Position numbers and translations under genes: made by a program. From the NCBI GenBank assembly GCA_021513715.1, contig CP084167.1, positions 2,835,060 to 2,899,059 on the forward strand: a stretch of DNA of 64,000 nt, written 5' to 3'. This DNA is from Candidatus Heimdallarchaeum endolithica (GTDB taxonomy: Archaea; Asgardarchaeota; Heimdallarchaeia; Heimdallarchaeales; Heimdallarchaeaceae). Positions 53,391 through 63,961 of the stretch are shown here, piece by piece; positions within the stretch are counted from its first letter, which is position 1, and every line of letters begins with the position of its first letter. The notes under the pieces were generated by a model. The model made no database searches. It saw nothing but the letters and a program-made list of their open reading frames with translations, and was not told the origin of the DNA.

Positions 53391-54381
53391 ATTAAAGGTC
53401 GCAGTAGCTCTTGGAGCAACTTGCGCTGGTTGTGACGTAGCTATCCTAGATTTAAATGAAAAAATACTAGATGTAATAGAAATAGTAGATTTTGTTTTTT
53501 GGCCTACAGCAATGGACTTTAAACTGGATGATCTAAAAGCACTAAAAGATGGTGAAGTTGATGTAGGTTTGTACCATGGGGCTATAGGGACAGAAGAAGA
53601 TGAAGAAATAGCTAAAATATTAAGAAAGAAATCAAAAATAGTTGTAGCTTTTGGAGCTTGCGCTAATTTTGGTGGGATACCAAGTTTAACAAATATGCCT
53701 TATGAATCAAAGATGTTTGATGTGGTTTATAAAGAAAGTCCATCTACTTCAAACCCAGAAGGGACTCTACCACAAAAAGAAACAGAGATAGAAGGAACAA
53801 AGTTGACTTTACCAGGAATTAGAAAAAGAGCAGATTCTTTAAACAGTGTTATTGATGTCGATTATTATGTCCCAGGTTGTCCTCCTATGGTTCCTTTGAT
53901 TGAACAAGTAGTTGATGTCTTAAGAGTGTTTGTTGAAAAAGGCACTTTACCTCCTAAAGGAGCAGTTATTGCTGGGCAAGATACCTTGTGTAAAGAGTGT
54001 GGACGAACTAAACCAGAAACTATTTCTTACAAAGAATTTGTGTCTCCACAAGAAGTAAAAGAAATTGATCCTGACCTTTGTCTACTCTCGCAAGGAATTC
54101 TCTGTTTAGGGCCAGCAACACGTTCTGGTTGTGGAGCCTTATGTACAAAAATGAATGTTGGTTGTAGAGGATGTTTAGGACCAACAGACAAAGTCGATGA
54201 TCATGGTCTGAAAATGATATCTGCTCTAACTTCACTTTTGGAAGTTGAACATGAAGAAGAATATACAGAGGAAGATTTCGATAAATTATTAGAAAAAATA
54301 CCTGACCCATTAGGGACATTTTATCGATTTACTTATGGAGTATCCATGATCTCTAAATTACATCCAGATAAGGAGGAATAA
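53383..54381 (+). CDS. mvhG: NiFe hydrogenase small subunit MvhG
   Basis: 332 aa. Start taken at the ATG at 53383, seven bases after GGAGGTG; the ATG at 53362 would add seven unrelated residues inside mvhD. Proximal cluster ligands: GATCAGCDVAILDLN, AFGACANFGG and YVPGCPPMVPLIEQV. C-terminal Cys-rich part: CKECGRTKPE, CLLSQGILCLGPATRSGCGALC and GCRGCLG for two further clusters. It carries electrons from the NiFe site of MvhA to MvhD. No signal peptide, so the enzyme is cytoplasmic. mvhA begins two bases after the stop. Confidence 0.95.
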   Translation: MNKLKVAVALGATCAGCDVAILDLNEKILDVIEIVDFVFWPTAMDFKLDDLKALKDGEVDVGLYHGAIGTEEDEEIAKILRKKSKIVVAFGACANFGGIPSLTNMPYESKMFDVVYKESPSTSNPEGTLPQKETEIEGTKLTLPGIRKRADSLNSVIDVDYYVPGCPPMVPLIEQVVDVLRVFVEKGTLPPKGAVIAGQDTLCKECGRTKPETISYKEFVSPQEVKEIDPDLCLLSQGILCLGPATRSGCGALCTKMNVGCRGCLGPTDKVDDHGLKMISALTSLLEVEHEEEYTEEDFDKLLEKIPDPLGTFYRFTYGVSMISKLHPDKEE

Positions 54382-54383
54382 AA

Positions 54384-55871
54384 ATGAATCAAAAATTAAA
54401 TCCAAATATAGTGACTATTGAACCAGTCACAAGATTAGAAGGATTAGCAAAAATAACTGTACTTCTTAATGATGAAGGAAATGTAAAAGATGCTTTTTAC
54501 CAAGTAGTAGAGCTCAGAGGGTTTGAACGCTTTGTTCAAGGAAGACCAATTGAAGAAGTTTTGAGAATTACGCCAAGAATCTGTGGTGTGTGTCCTATTC
54601 CTCATCATCTTGCACCTGCAATAGCTGCAGATAGAATATATGGTGTTGACCCTCCAAAAACTGCAAAACTATTAAGAGAAATGATGGCTTTAGGCCATAT
54701 TGTTCATAGTCACATTTTACATTTCTATGCTTTTGCTCTTCCTGATTTTGTATTAGGGGAAAAGAAGGAAGCAGGTACGCATAATATAATTGGTTTAGCT
54801 AAGACATTTCCAGATGTTGCCAAAGCAGCTATTAAAGCAAGAGGAGATGCTCAAAAAATTCAAGCGATGATTGGTGCAAAAGCTACTCATCCTGTTACAG
54901 TCATCCCAGGAGGAATAAGTAAGGGAGTAACAAAGGAAGATACAGAAAAAATGTTAGAAATGAGTAATAATATCGTAGAATTCGGTAAATTGGGTCTTAA
55001 AGTCTTTGAAGATTTAGTAGTTAAAAATAAGGATCAGATGGCTCTTATTAATAGTGATGCATATAAAATGGATACCTATTATATGTCAATTGTAGGGCCA
55101 AAAAATACGCTTGATTTCTATAATAGTCAAACAGTCAGGGTAATTGACAGTAAAGGAAAAGAGTTTGCAAAATTTGAGTCTGATAAGTATTTAGACTACA
55201 TAGATGAACATGTAGAACCTTGGTCATATCTAAAGTTCCCCTACCTTAAACAGATAGGTTGGAAAGGACTTGTGGATGGACCAAATAGTGGTGTATTTAG
55301 GGTTAATGCCTTAGCTCGATTGAATGTTGTAGATAAGATAGAAACCCCTCTAGCTCAAGAAGCAATGGAAAATATGTACGATGTTCTTGGCGGAAAGCCT
55401 GCTCATCATACTCTCGGTTTTAATTGGGCTAGACTAGTTGAAATCCTTTATTGTGGTGAAAAAATGGTTGAATTAGCTCAGGATCCTGACTTCTATGGTC
55501 CAAAATTCAGGGAACAGTTAAGTAAAGACATGATTACTGGTGAAGGAGTAGGGGCAATAGAAGCACCAAGAGGAACTTTGTATCACCACTATAAGACTGA
55601 TAAAGAAGGAAAAGTAACCAAAGCTAATATCATAGTAGCTACAACAAATAATAATGCTGCAATATGCTTGAGTGTCAAAAAAGCTGCTCAAGAAATGATC
55701 AAAAAAGGTCAATATAATGATGATGGACTAAATAAAATTGAGATGGCTTTTAGAGCCTATGACCCTTGTTTAGCTTGTGCAACTCACGCTATGGTTGGAC
55801 AGATGCCACTAAAAGTGGAAATATATGATTCTAAGAAAAATAAGATAAGAGAGTTGACACGTAAACTATGA
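54384..55871 (+). CDS. mvhA: NiFe hydrogenase large subunit MvhA
   Basis: 495 aa. N-terminal nickel motif PRICGVCPIPHH (about residues 66-77) and C-terminal motif DPCLACATH (about 460-468), so all four Ni-binding Cys are present. The 27 residues after His468 should be removed by the maturation protease encoded next. ITIEPVTRLEGLAKITVLL-type start and HSHILHFYAFALPDFV are as in group 3c hydrogenases. It oxidises or makes H2 in the cytoplasm with MvhG and MvhD. The TGA overlaps the protease ATG. Confidence 0.95.
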   Translation: MNQKLNPNIVTIEPVTRLEGLAKITVLLNDEGNVKDAFYQVVELRGFERFVQGRPIEEVLRITPRICGVCPIPHHLAPAIAADRIYGVDPPKTAKLLREMMALGHIVHSHILHFYAFALPDFVLGEKKEAGTHNIIGLAKTFPDVAKAAIKARGDAQKIQAMIGAKATHPVTVIPGGISKGVTKEDTEKMLEMSNNIVEFGKLGLKVFEDLVVKNKDQMALINSDAYKMDTYYMSIVGPKNTLDFYNSQTVRVIDSKGKEFAKFESDKYLDYIDEHVEPWSYLKFPYLKQIGWKGLVDGPNSGVFRVNALARLNVVDKIETPLAQEAMENMYDVLGGKPAHHTLGFNWARLVEILYCGEKMVELAQDPDFYGPKFREQLSKDMITGEGVGAIEAPRGTLYHHYKTDKEGKVTKANIIVATTNNNAAICLSVKKAAQEMIKKGQYNDDGLNKIEMAFRAYDPCLACATHAMVGQMPLKVEIYDSKKNKIRELTRKL

Positions 55872-56374
55872 AAATAGCGATTATCGGCCTAGGAAACCCT
55901 ATTGTGGGGGATGATGCTGTAGGAATAAGAGTCTTAGATTATATAAAAGAAAACAAGATTCTTCCTTACTTTGTAGACATTATGGTCGATGTAAGCCTTT
56001 CTGGGATAGGTTTAGTTGAATTATTCAGAGGATATGATAAAGTAATAATAATAGACTCAATGCAATCTAATCAATTTGAGCCTGGGACAGTTTTAAGACT
56101 CAACCCAGACCAATTTGTAAGTGCGCTACATGTTTCTGATTATCATAATATGGATTTCTTTACTGCTTACGAATTTGGAAAAGAAATTTATGATGATCTA
56201 CCATCAAACGAACAAATTGTTATCCTCGGAATTGAAATTAATTATATCACTGTATTTAGCGAACAGCTATCTCCAGAAATAAAGTCAAAGTTTAATGAAA
56301 TAGTAAACGATGTTTATCAGTTTATTGAAAACGAAATAAATCAAGAAAAGGAGATTATACGCAATGTCCTTTGA
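55868..56374 (+). CDS. Hydrogenase maturation endopeptidase (HyaD/HycI family)
   Basis: 168 aa. IIGLGNPIVGDDAVGIRV (first metal-ligand acidic residue), IIIDSMQSNQFEPGTVLRL (second acidic residue) and HVSDYHNMDF (His ligand) match the nickel-sensing protease family. It probes nickel insertion into the large subunit and cleaves the C-terminal tail; the gene lies directly downstream of mvhA with a four-base overlap. About 35 extra residues at the C-terminus (NEIVNDVYQFIENEINQEKE) are helical. It overlaps hdrC by eleven bases. Confidence 0.92.
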   Translation: MKIAIIGLGNPIVGDDAVGIRVLDYIKENKILPYFVDIMVDVSLSGIGLVELFRGYDKVIIIDSMQSNQFEPGTVLRLNPDQFVSALHVSDYHNMDFFTAYEFGKEIYDDLPSNEQIVILGIEINYITVFSEQLSPEIKSKFNEIVNDVYQFIENEINQEKEIIRNVL

Positions 56375-56777
56375 GTATATAAAAATAGGAAAAGAAGAAA
56401 AAGAATTCATAAGTAAAATAGAAGATATCAGCGGACAGAATCTATATGCATGTTATCAATGTGGAAAATGTACCGCTGGATGTTCTTTTAGTAATCAAAT
56501 GGATCTTACAGTAAACCAAGTTATTCATAGATTACAACTTGGACAAAAAGAAAAAGTGCTGAGTGCAAAGAGTCCTTGGGTTTGTGCAAGTTGTCTGACT
56601 TGTACAGTAAGATGCCCACGAGATATTGACGTAGCTGCGATAATGGAGTCAGTAAGAGAATACATTCTACGTTATGAACCAGAGAGGATAGAAAGAATGA
56701 AAGTTACAGAAGAAAAAGCTAAAAAGCTTCCTAATATAGCCCTTGTAGGTAGTTTTAGGAAAAATACTGAATTATAA
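56364..56777 (+). CDS. hdrC: Heterodisulfide reductase subunit C
   Basis: 137 aa. Two [4Fe-4S] motifs: CYQCGKCTAGCSF (about residues 29-41) and CASCLTCTVRCPRDIDV (about 72-88), with LTVNQVIHRLQLGQ between, typical of HdrC. It carries electrons from HdrA to the disulfide site in HdrB. The length is shorter than many methanogen HdrC (about 180) because a C-terminal extension is missing. hdrB starts 12 bp downstream. Confidence 0.93.
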   Translation: MSFEYIKIGKEEKEFISKIEDISGQNLYACYQCGKCTAGCSFSNQMDLTVNQVIHRLQLGQKEKVLSAKSPWVCASCLTCTVRCPRDIDVAAIMESVREYILRYEPERIERMKVTEEKAKKLPNIALVGSFRKNTEL

Positions 56778-56789
56778 TAGGTGAATTAA

Positions 56790-57680
56790 ATGAAATATTC
56801 ATATTTTCCAGGATGCAATCTCAAAACAAATGCAAAGGAATATGAACATACAGCTGTAGAAGTTTCAAAAATATTGGACGCTGAGCTCGTAGAAATGCCA
56901 GTGTTTAATTGTTGTGGGACAGTTCATAGTATGGTTTCAGATAATACTATGAGAAGAGTGGCTCCTGTACGTATTCTTTCAAGATCTGAAGAACATCAGA
57001 AAGAGTTAGAAGATACAAAAAATACCGTTGTAACTCTTTGCTCGATGTGTAGTTCAACACTAAAAGTAGTGAATGAAGAAGTAAAAGAAGACGAAGAAAT
57101 GCTACAAAAAATAAATTGGCAACTTGAAAGAGATAATCTAAAATATTCTGGCCATTCAGAAGTCAAACATTATTTAGAAATACTTAGAGATGAAGTTGGT
57201 TTTGAAGAAATCATTAAAAAGGTTAAAAAACAACTTAAAGGAATGAAAATTGCTTCCTATTATGGTTGTATGTTGTTGCACCCAGACAAAGCTAAAATAG
57301 ATGATAGTGAAACACCTACAGTAATGGAAAGCCTTACTCTTGCACTTGGAGGAGAAGTAGTTGATTGGCCTTATTTTAAAACTTGTTGCGGTTCTTATCA
57401 TGTTGTAGATAAAGAAGATATCGTAAACAATCAAGTTTTGAAAATAACGGAGGGTGCAAAAAAAAGAGGAGCTAATGCTATAATTACTGCTTGTCCTTTG
57501 TGCGCTTATAATCTAGATAGTCAACAAGTATTTTTACAGAAAAAAGGAGTAATTAAAGAAACCATACCTGTCTTCTACTTTACTCAACTTATGGCAATAG
57601 CTCTAGGGATAAAATTGAAAAATTTTGAAGATCATCATGTAGATCCTAAACCTTTACTAAAAAGTCTAGGATTAATTTAA
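56790..57680 (+). CDS. hdrB: Heterodisulfide reductase subunit B
   Basis: 296 aa with two complete CCG domains. First: PGCNLKT (Cys9), FNCCGTVHS and LCSMCSS. Second: YYGCMLLHP, FKTCCGSYH and ACPLCAYN. Each supplies the five Cys of a noncubane [4Fe-4S] cluster of the type that splits CoM-S-S-CoB in methanogens. No methyl-coenzyme M reductase is seen here, so the natural disulfide or other acceptor is unknown. GGTGAATTAA precedes the ATG. It lies directly upstream of the fumarate-reductase-like pair, a CCG-domain neighbour as in TfrB/SdhE systems. Confidence 0.94.
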   Translation: MKYSYFPGCNLKTNAKEYEHTAVEVSKILDAELVEMPVFNCCGTVHSMVSDNTMRRVAPVRILSRSEEHQKELEDTKNTVVTLCSMCSSTLKVVNEEVKEDEEMLQKINWQLERDNLKYSGHSEVKHYLEILRDEVGFEEIIKKVKKQLKGMKIASYYGCMLLHPDKAKIDDSETPTVMESLTLALGGEVVDWPYFKTCCGSYHVVDKEDIVNNQVLKITEGAKKRGANAIITACPLCAYNLDSQQVFLQKKGVIKETIPVFYFTQLMAIALGIKLKNFEDHHVDPKPLLKSLGLI

Positions 57681-57699
57681 AAAAAAAGAGGAATAAAAA

Positions 57700-58422
57700 A
57701 TGGCAAAAGCAATATCAATGAGAGAAAAAAAAGAAGAACTTGACACAGTAACCATATATATTATGGGTCAAGGATACAAAGTTCCTTCTTCTTTAACCAT
57801 AATGAAAGCAATGGAATATGCTGGTTTTAAACTTAAAAGAGGAGTCGGGTGTCGTGCAGGTTTTTGTGGAGCATGTGCAACCGTTTATAGAAAATTAGGC
57901 GATTACAAAATATATGCTAACTTGGCATGTCAAACTAAAGTTGAAGACGGGATGTATCTCACACAATTACCTTTTGTTCCTGCAAATAAAGCAGAATACA
58001 ATCTTGATGAGATTAAACCTTCAGCTTCAACAATGCTCCGTTTCTATCCAGAAATAGCAAGATGCTTAAGTTGTAATGCTTGTTCAAGAGTGTGCCCACA
58101 AGATATACAAGTAATGGATTATGTTCAATACAGTTTGCAAGGGCAAATAGATAAAGCAGCTGAACTAGCTTTTGATTGTATTCAATGCGGTCTTTGCGCA
58201 ATTCGTTGCCCAGCAGAGATTCCTCAATATCATGTGGCAACATTGGCACGAAGATTACATGGTAGATATCATATGATTGCTCCTGACACTCTAGAACAAA
58301 GAGTAAAGGAAATAGAAGAAGGAAAATACGAAAAAGGATTTGAAGAGTTGATGTCTCTATCTGAAGAAGAATTAAAGAAACGATACGTTGCAAGAGACTT
58401 TATTGATCAGAAAAAGGCGTGA
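57700..58422 (+). CDS. Fumarate reductase/succinate dehydrogenase-like iron-sulfur subunit
   Basis: 240 aa. Plant-type [2Fe-2S] domain GVGCRAGFCGACATVY ... LACQTKV (about 50-90), then a two-cluster domain CLSCNACSRVCPQDI (about 123) and CIQCGLCAIRCPAEIP (about 165). It matches SdhB/FrdB/TfrB but has no C-terminal CCG domain as in TfrB; hdrB is encoded just before. It moves electrons between the flavoprotein encoded next and a quinone or thiol partner. No sdhC/D-type membrane anchor is encoded here, so a soluble enzyme or an Hdr-linked one is likely. A small C-terminal helix-rich extension (LEQRVKEIEEGKYEKGFEEL) is unusual. Confidence 0.87.
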   Translation: MAKAISMREKKEELDTVTIYIMGQGYKVPSSLTIMKAMEYAGFKLKRGVGCRAGFCGACATVYRKLGDYKIYANLACQTKVEDGMYLTQLPFVPANKAEYNLDEIKPSASTMLRFYPEIARCLSCNACSRVCPQDIQVMDYVQYSLQGQIDKAAELAFDCIQCGLCAIRCPAEIPQYHVATLARRLHGRYHMIAPDTLEQRVKEIEEGKYEKGFEELMSLSEEELKKRYVARDFIDQKKA

Positions 58423-58427
58423 GTAAA

Positions 58428-60086
58428 ATGATTAGAGGATATCCAGAAAGTATGAGAAAAAGTATTGACAAAGTCAATAAAACAAGAGATAAGAGAATCG
58501 ACCAAATTATGAAAGATTTGACTCTTGAAGAGCGTGAGAAAGTATTGCACGAGTTTCACCCAGACTATAATCCGGCATACAAAAGAGATATTGGTTGGGG
58601 ACAAAATAAGGGAGATAATGTTCCTAATGAAGTAGCAGATATACTGGAATCATATCCAATTTATGATCCAGATGAAATCGATTTAAGCCAAATAGACTAT
58701 GATGTTGGCGTGTTGATTATTGGTGCAGGAGGAGCTGGAACAGCAGCAGCATTATGGACTGTTTATTCTGGAGTGCCAAAAGATAAGATTCTGCTGGCAA
58801 CCAAACTTAGGTTAGGAGATTGTAATACTGTTATGGCGCAAGGAGGAATCCAAGCAGCCGATAGACCAGAAGATTCACCTTTGATTCATTATTTGGATGC
58901 TATGGGTGGAGGACACTTCAAAAACAAACCTGAGTTAGTAAAAGCACTTGTTTCTGATGGACCAAAAATAATCAAGTGGCATAAAGAACTAGGTTTAATG
59001 TATGATCAAAACGAAGATGGAAGTTTTGTAGAAAATGCTGGTGGAGGAACATCCAGAAACAGAATGCACTGCGCTAAAGACTATACAGGAATGGAAATTT
59101 TCAGAAATTTAAAAGATGAAGTAATTAACAATGAGATACCTTTGTTAGAATTTTCTCCTGCTGTAGAGCTATTAAAAGATGAAAATGGAAGAGTAGCAGG
59201 AGCGTTATTGTATAATCTAGAAACGAAAGAATATTCTGTCGTGAGAGCAAAAACAACCATTTTAACCACAGGTGGATTCGGAAGGTTGCACATCGCAGGG
59301 TTTGCGACAACAAATCATTATGGAGCAACAGGAGACGGAATAGTTATGGCTTACAGAGCTGGAGCTAAACTAAGAGACTTAGATTCAACACAGTTCCACC
59401 CAACAGGAGCAGCTTTTCCAGAGCAAATAGTAGGATTACTGATTACTGAAAAATTAAGAAGCTTAGGAGCACAAGTTTTAGGAAAGAATGGTGAACAAAT
59501 ATGCTATCCATTAGAACCAAGAGATGTTGAAGCTGCTTCAATAATAAAAGTAACAAAAAGTACAGATAATTATGTTGAAACTCCTACGGGAATGAGAGGA
59601 GTTTGGCTAGACAGCCCATTGATTGAAGAAATTAGAGGAAAAGGTACTATCGATAAGAATCTTGCTGCTATGAAAAGGATGTTCTCAAGATTCGATATTG
59701 ATATGACTGAAGATCCTATACTAGTTCATCCAACTCTACATTATCAGAACGGAGGAGTAGAACTTGATGAGCATGGTTATACTTCTGTACCTGGATTGCT
59801 AGGTGCAGGTGAGATAAGTGGTGGTGTTCATGGAAAGAATCGTCTCATGGGTAATTCTCTTCTTGAGGTCAACGTTTTCGGCAGAAGAGCAGGTATATCT
59901 GCTGCTAAAGAATATAAACGAGGTAAAAAACCAGGTAAGCTTACTCTGTCTCATGTAAAGAAAGCAATTGAGCAAATAGATACTCTAAATCTCAAGAAAA
60001 AACGTTTTTCACCTGTCATTCTTCCAGAATATCGTAGTGAAGCAGTTAGAGATCGTTTAATTCAACTATTTGAATCTAGTCTCTAG
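58428..60086 (+). CDS. Fumarate reductase/succinate dehydrogenase-like flavoprotein subunit
   Basis: 552 aa from the ATG at 58428; a GTG at 58419 overlapping the previous stop would add three residues. FAD motif VLIIGAGGAGTAAALW, NTVMAQGGIQAADRPED, TTGGFGRL, LDSTQFHPTGAAFPEQI, HPTLHYQNGGVELDEHGYTSVPGLLGAGEISGG and RLMGNSLLEVNVFGRRAG follow the SdhA/FrdA/TfrA order. The SHT triplet whose His binds FAD covalently in membrane SdhA/FrdA is CNT here, so FAD is probably held noncovalently. An N-terminal 75-residue helical segment is additional. It interconverts fumarate and succinate if the family role holds; a relative acting on another acid cannot be excluded. Last gene of the operon. Confidence 0.87.
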   Translation: MIRGYPESMRKSIDKVNKTRDKRIDQIMKDLTLEEREKVLHEFHPDYNPAYKRDIGWGQNKGDNVPNEVADILESYPIYDPDEIDLSQIDYDVGVLIIGAGGAGTAAALWTVYSGVPKDKILLATKLRLGDCNTVMAQGGIQAADRPEDSPLIHYLDAMGGGHFKNKPELVKALVSDGPKIIKWHKELGLMYDQNEDGSFVENAGGGTSRNRMHCAKDYTGMEIFRNLKDEVINNEIPLLEFSPAVELLKDENGRVAGALLYNLETKEYSVVRAKTTILTTGGFGRLHIAGFATTNHYGATGDGIVMAYRAGAKLRDLDSTQFHPTGAAFPEQIVGLLITEKLRSLGAQVLGKNGEQICYPLEPRDVEAASIIKVTKSTDNYVETPTGMRGVWLDSPLIEEIRGKGTIDKNLAAMKRMFSRFDIDMTEDPILVHPTLHYQNGGVELDEHGYTSVPGLLGAGEISGGVHGKNRLMGNSLLEVNVFGRRAGISAAKEYKRGKKPGKLTLSHVKKAIEQIDTLNLKKKRFSPVILPEYRSEAVRDRLIQLFESSL

Positions 60087-60759
60087 TAACTATTTTCTTT
60101 TTTTTCATCTCTCTTTCTATTTCTTTTATTGAAAATATTTTTCCATGAGAAGGATATAGCCACTCTACTCCTTCATCTATTAATTTTTTCCAACTTTCGT
60201 ATATCTTTTCTTTTTCATTTGCAACTATAGGAAAATAGCTTTTTCCTGAAAGCAATGGAAACTTCATTACAATATCTCCTATAAAAGCATGTTTTTGTTT
60301 GAAAATTAAAGAAATTGAACCATCAGTATGTCCTGGTGTATGGATTATTTTAGCGTCAAATCCATAATCACTAAGTGATAATTCATTACTTACTTTGATT
60401 TCTACAGAAAAGGGAGCAATCTCACGCTTTATCGAAGGAAATATCATTTTCAGTAATTTATTCGTTAAAACAGCTTCTGGTGTATTCCCTTTTTCAACCA
60501 TATTAGCTTCTGTTTCATGCATTAAAACCTCTGCTCCTGTAATTTCTTTCATCTCTTTCACTGATCCAATATGGTCAATGTGTCCGTGAGTAATAACAAT
60601 TAGTTTAATGTTTTTTGGCTCGATAGAGAGTTTTCGTAGAAAATTAATTATTTTTTTATGACTTTTTAACATCCCTGTATCAACTAAGATGTAATTGCTA
60701 TTCTCTTTTATGAGATAACTATTAACATAACCTAATTTTATTCTGTGAATAGAAATCAT
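60076..60759 (-). CDS. Metallo-beta-lactamase fold hydrolase
   Basis: 227 aa from the ATG at 60759 (a TTG at 60768 would add three residues). The metal-binding THGHIDHIGSV (HxHxDH), IIHTPGHTDGSISLIF (third His), FIGDIVMKFP (Asp) and LYPSHGKIF (final His) are all in order, so the two-metal site is intact. Class includes glyoxalase II-like thioesterases, lactonases and nucleases; this short form most resembles GloB-like proteins, but the substrate is unknown. It converges on the Frd flavoprotein gene with an 11-base overlap. Confidence 0.9.
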   Translation of the reverse strand: MISIHRIKLGYVNSYLIKENSNYILVDTGMLKSHKKIINFLRKLSIEPKNIKLIVITHGHIDHIGSVKEMKEITGAEVLMHETEANMVEKGNTPEAVLTNKLLKMIFPSIKREIAPFSVEIKVSNELSLSDYGFDAKIIHTPGHTDGSISLIFKQKHAFIGDIVMKFPLLSGKSYFPIVANEKEKIYESWKKLIDEGVEWLYPSHGKIFSIKEIEREMKKKKIVTRD

Positions 60760-62463
<1,704 letters not shown>

Positions 62464-62470
62464 AACTACT

Positions 62471-62526
62471 TATTTTCTTTTCTTTTCTTTTCTTTTTTTA
62501 AATTCCAAAAATTAAATTCCAAAAAT
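62471..62526 (+). terminator. TTTTC repeats and tandem 13-bp repeat between convergent genes
   Basis: TTTTC is repeated four times and ends in a TTTTTTT run (62492-62499), a good archaeal terminator after gdhA. The 13-mer AAATTCCAAAAAT then occurs twice, at 62500-62512 and 62514-62526, before the stop of the convergent top6A. Confidence 0.5.
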
Positions 62527-62554
62527 ATTTTTTAGTATAAATAAAAAAGAGTAA

Positions 62555-63961
62555 TTAAATAAAATCTCCTGTTTCTATTTTCTGTGGGAGGTAAAAGTTT
62601 GTAATAAATTGTGGATCACGTGCGTTTAGTGCCTGAATTTCCGCTTTGTATCCTGTGTTTATTAGTATTTCAAGTTGTTCTTGCCACTTTGGTTTTCTTT
62701 TTACGAACTCTTCCTCTAACATTAGTTTAGATCGTCTTATGTCTTTTTGAGTCATTTTAATTAGTGCTTCTCTAGGTATATCAAATCCACTTTCAGGTTT
62801 TAGATCACTTGGAAGCAAACCTAACCATTTAATATTTGGAACTGCAAGATGAGTAGATTCGAAACTAAGAGCCTTACTCCCAACACTATATACTCTCATG
62901 ATTTCGAAACCGTAAGGGTCAGCATCCATAATAGCAAGAATAGGTAGTTGTAAATCATCGTTTATTTTCTTTAAAAATTGCCTTGTTGCCATATCAGGCT
63001 GACCTTTAGCTGTAACTAAAATACTTGGGACATAATCGTAAAAATGATCTTCTGCTAACCTGTTAAAAATAGCATCTTTTTCTATAACTAAACAAAATTC
63101 AGCATCACTTTCCAAATCTTCAATATCATCTATATTTGGAGAAATAGCCTTTCCTGAACCAATAGCTCTGCAGTCAATGAGATCTCCCTTTTCCTTGAAT
63201 TGCAACTTACCAACAACAATTCCTTTAGAAGAAGCACTAACATTTAATGATGTTCTAGTAGCTTGAATCATCGCTCCTAAATCTTCAATAAGAGAATCAG
63301 AAACTGCTTGTTTCTTAAATGCATTAACATTCATGTAAAAAATATCTCTTTTTGTACTGTGGATATCTCGGGAGAGTATATCATGAAGAAGCCTCATTAG
63401 TATAGACATTTGTTCAATTGTACTTACAGAAGATAAACTTCTAAATTGGCGTTCTATCATCTGCCTTCCAATAAGTACTAGCTCTTGTTCTTCATCAAAG
63501 CCAATATTTCTTTTTCCTCTTGAAGGGATTTTAAAACCAGCTTCATCAGGATTGTTAAGTGCTTCATTCAAAAATAATAGCGCTGCTTCAACAATTTTGT
63601 TTTTAGCTTTTTCTGAAGACATTGTTTCTACATTAGTTACACCATAAGGTAACTCGTAGTCTTGTAATAAAGTAAGTTCATTCCTAAGTTTTCTTATTTT
63701 ATCAACTGAAACTTTTCTTTTGATTTCAATTCTCATTAATTCCTTTTTAAGAGAATAATTACTAAGGACTTTACCTTTATCTAAGGAATACCACTTCTTT
63801 CCACTTCTCAAAAAGAGTACAAAAGAACCTTTTCTAAGTTCAAATTCGTCCTGTAATATCTGGTATAATTCGTTTATTTGAATGCTATTATCAAAACTCA
63901 TCTTTACTTCAGTTGAAGGCAAAATTGTTGCATTTTTTACTAAAAAATTATATCTTACCAT
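62555..63961 (-). CDS. top6A: DNA topoisomerase VI subunit A with N-terminal ubiquitin-like domain
   Basis: 468 aa; archaeal Top6A is usually 360-390 aa. Residues 85-468 are the normal protein: 5Y-CAP segment STKRDIFYMN with catalytic Tyr209, Toprim Glu294 in LVIEKDA and Asp346/Asp348 in MDADPYG, then GLLPSD and the C-terminal helices. It cuts DNA with TopVI-B and passes a second duplex. The extra residues 1-84 read like ubiquitin: strand RYNFLVKN, strand TEVKMSFDNS, helix NELYQILQDEFEL, strand FVLFLRSGK and LDKGKVLSNYSLKKELMRIEI, parallel to [21 protein letters not shown] of ubiquitin. No diglycine end is present. TopVI-B is not in the window. AAGGTG precedes the ATG. Confidence 0.93.
   Translation of the reverse strand: MVRYNFLVKNATILPSTEVKMSFDNSIQINELYQILQDEFELRKGSFVLFLRSGKKWYSLDKGKVLSNYSLKKELMRIEIKRKVSVDKIRKLRNELTLLQDYELPYGVTNVETMSSEKAKNKIVEAALLFLNEALNNPDEAGFKIPSRGKRNIGFDEEQELVLIGRQMIERQFRSLSSVSTIEQMSILMRLLHDILSRDIHSTKRDIFYMNVNAFKKQAVSDSLIEDLGAMIQATRTSLNVSASSKGIVVGKLQFKEKGDLIDCRAIGSGKAISPNIDDIEDLESDAEFCLVIEKDAIFNRLAEDHFYDYVPSILVTAKGQPDMATRQFLKKINDDLQLPILAIMDADPYGFEIMRVYSVGSKALSFESTHLAVPNIKWLGLLPSDLKPESGFDIPREALIKMTQKDIRRSKLMLEEEFVKRKPKWQEQLEILINTGYKAEIQALNARDPQFITNFYLPQKIETGDFI

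Noticed and set aside
48058..60086. Selenocysteine codons in HdrA or MvhA
   Set aside because: All expected cysteine positions read as Cys codons and no in-frame TGA interrupts these genes.
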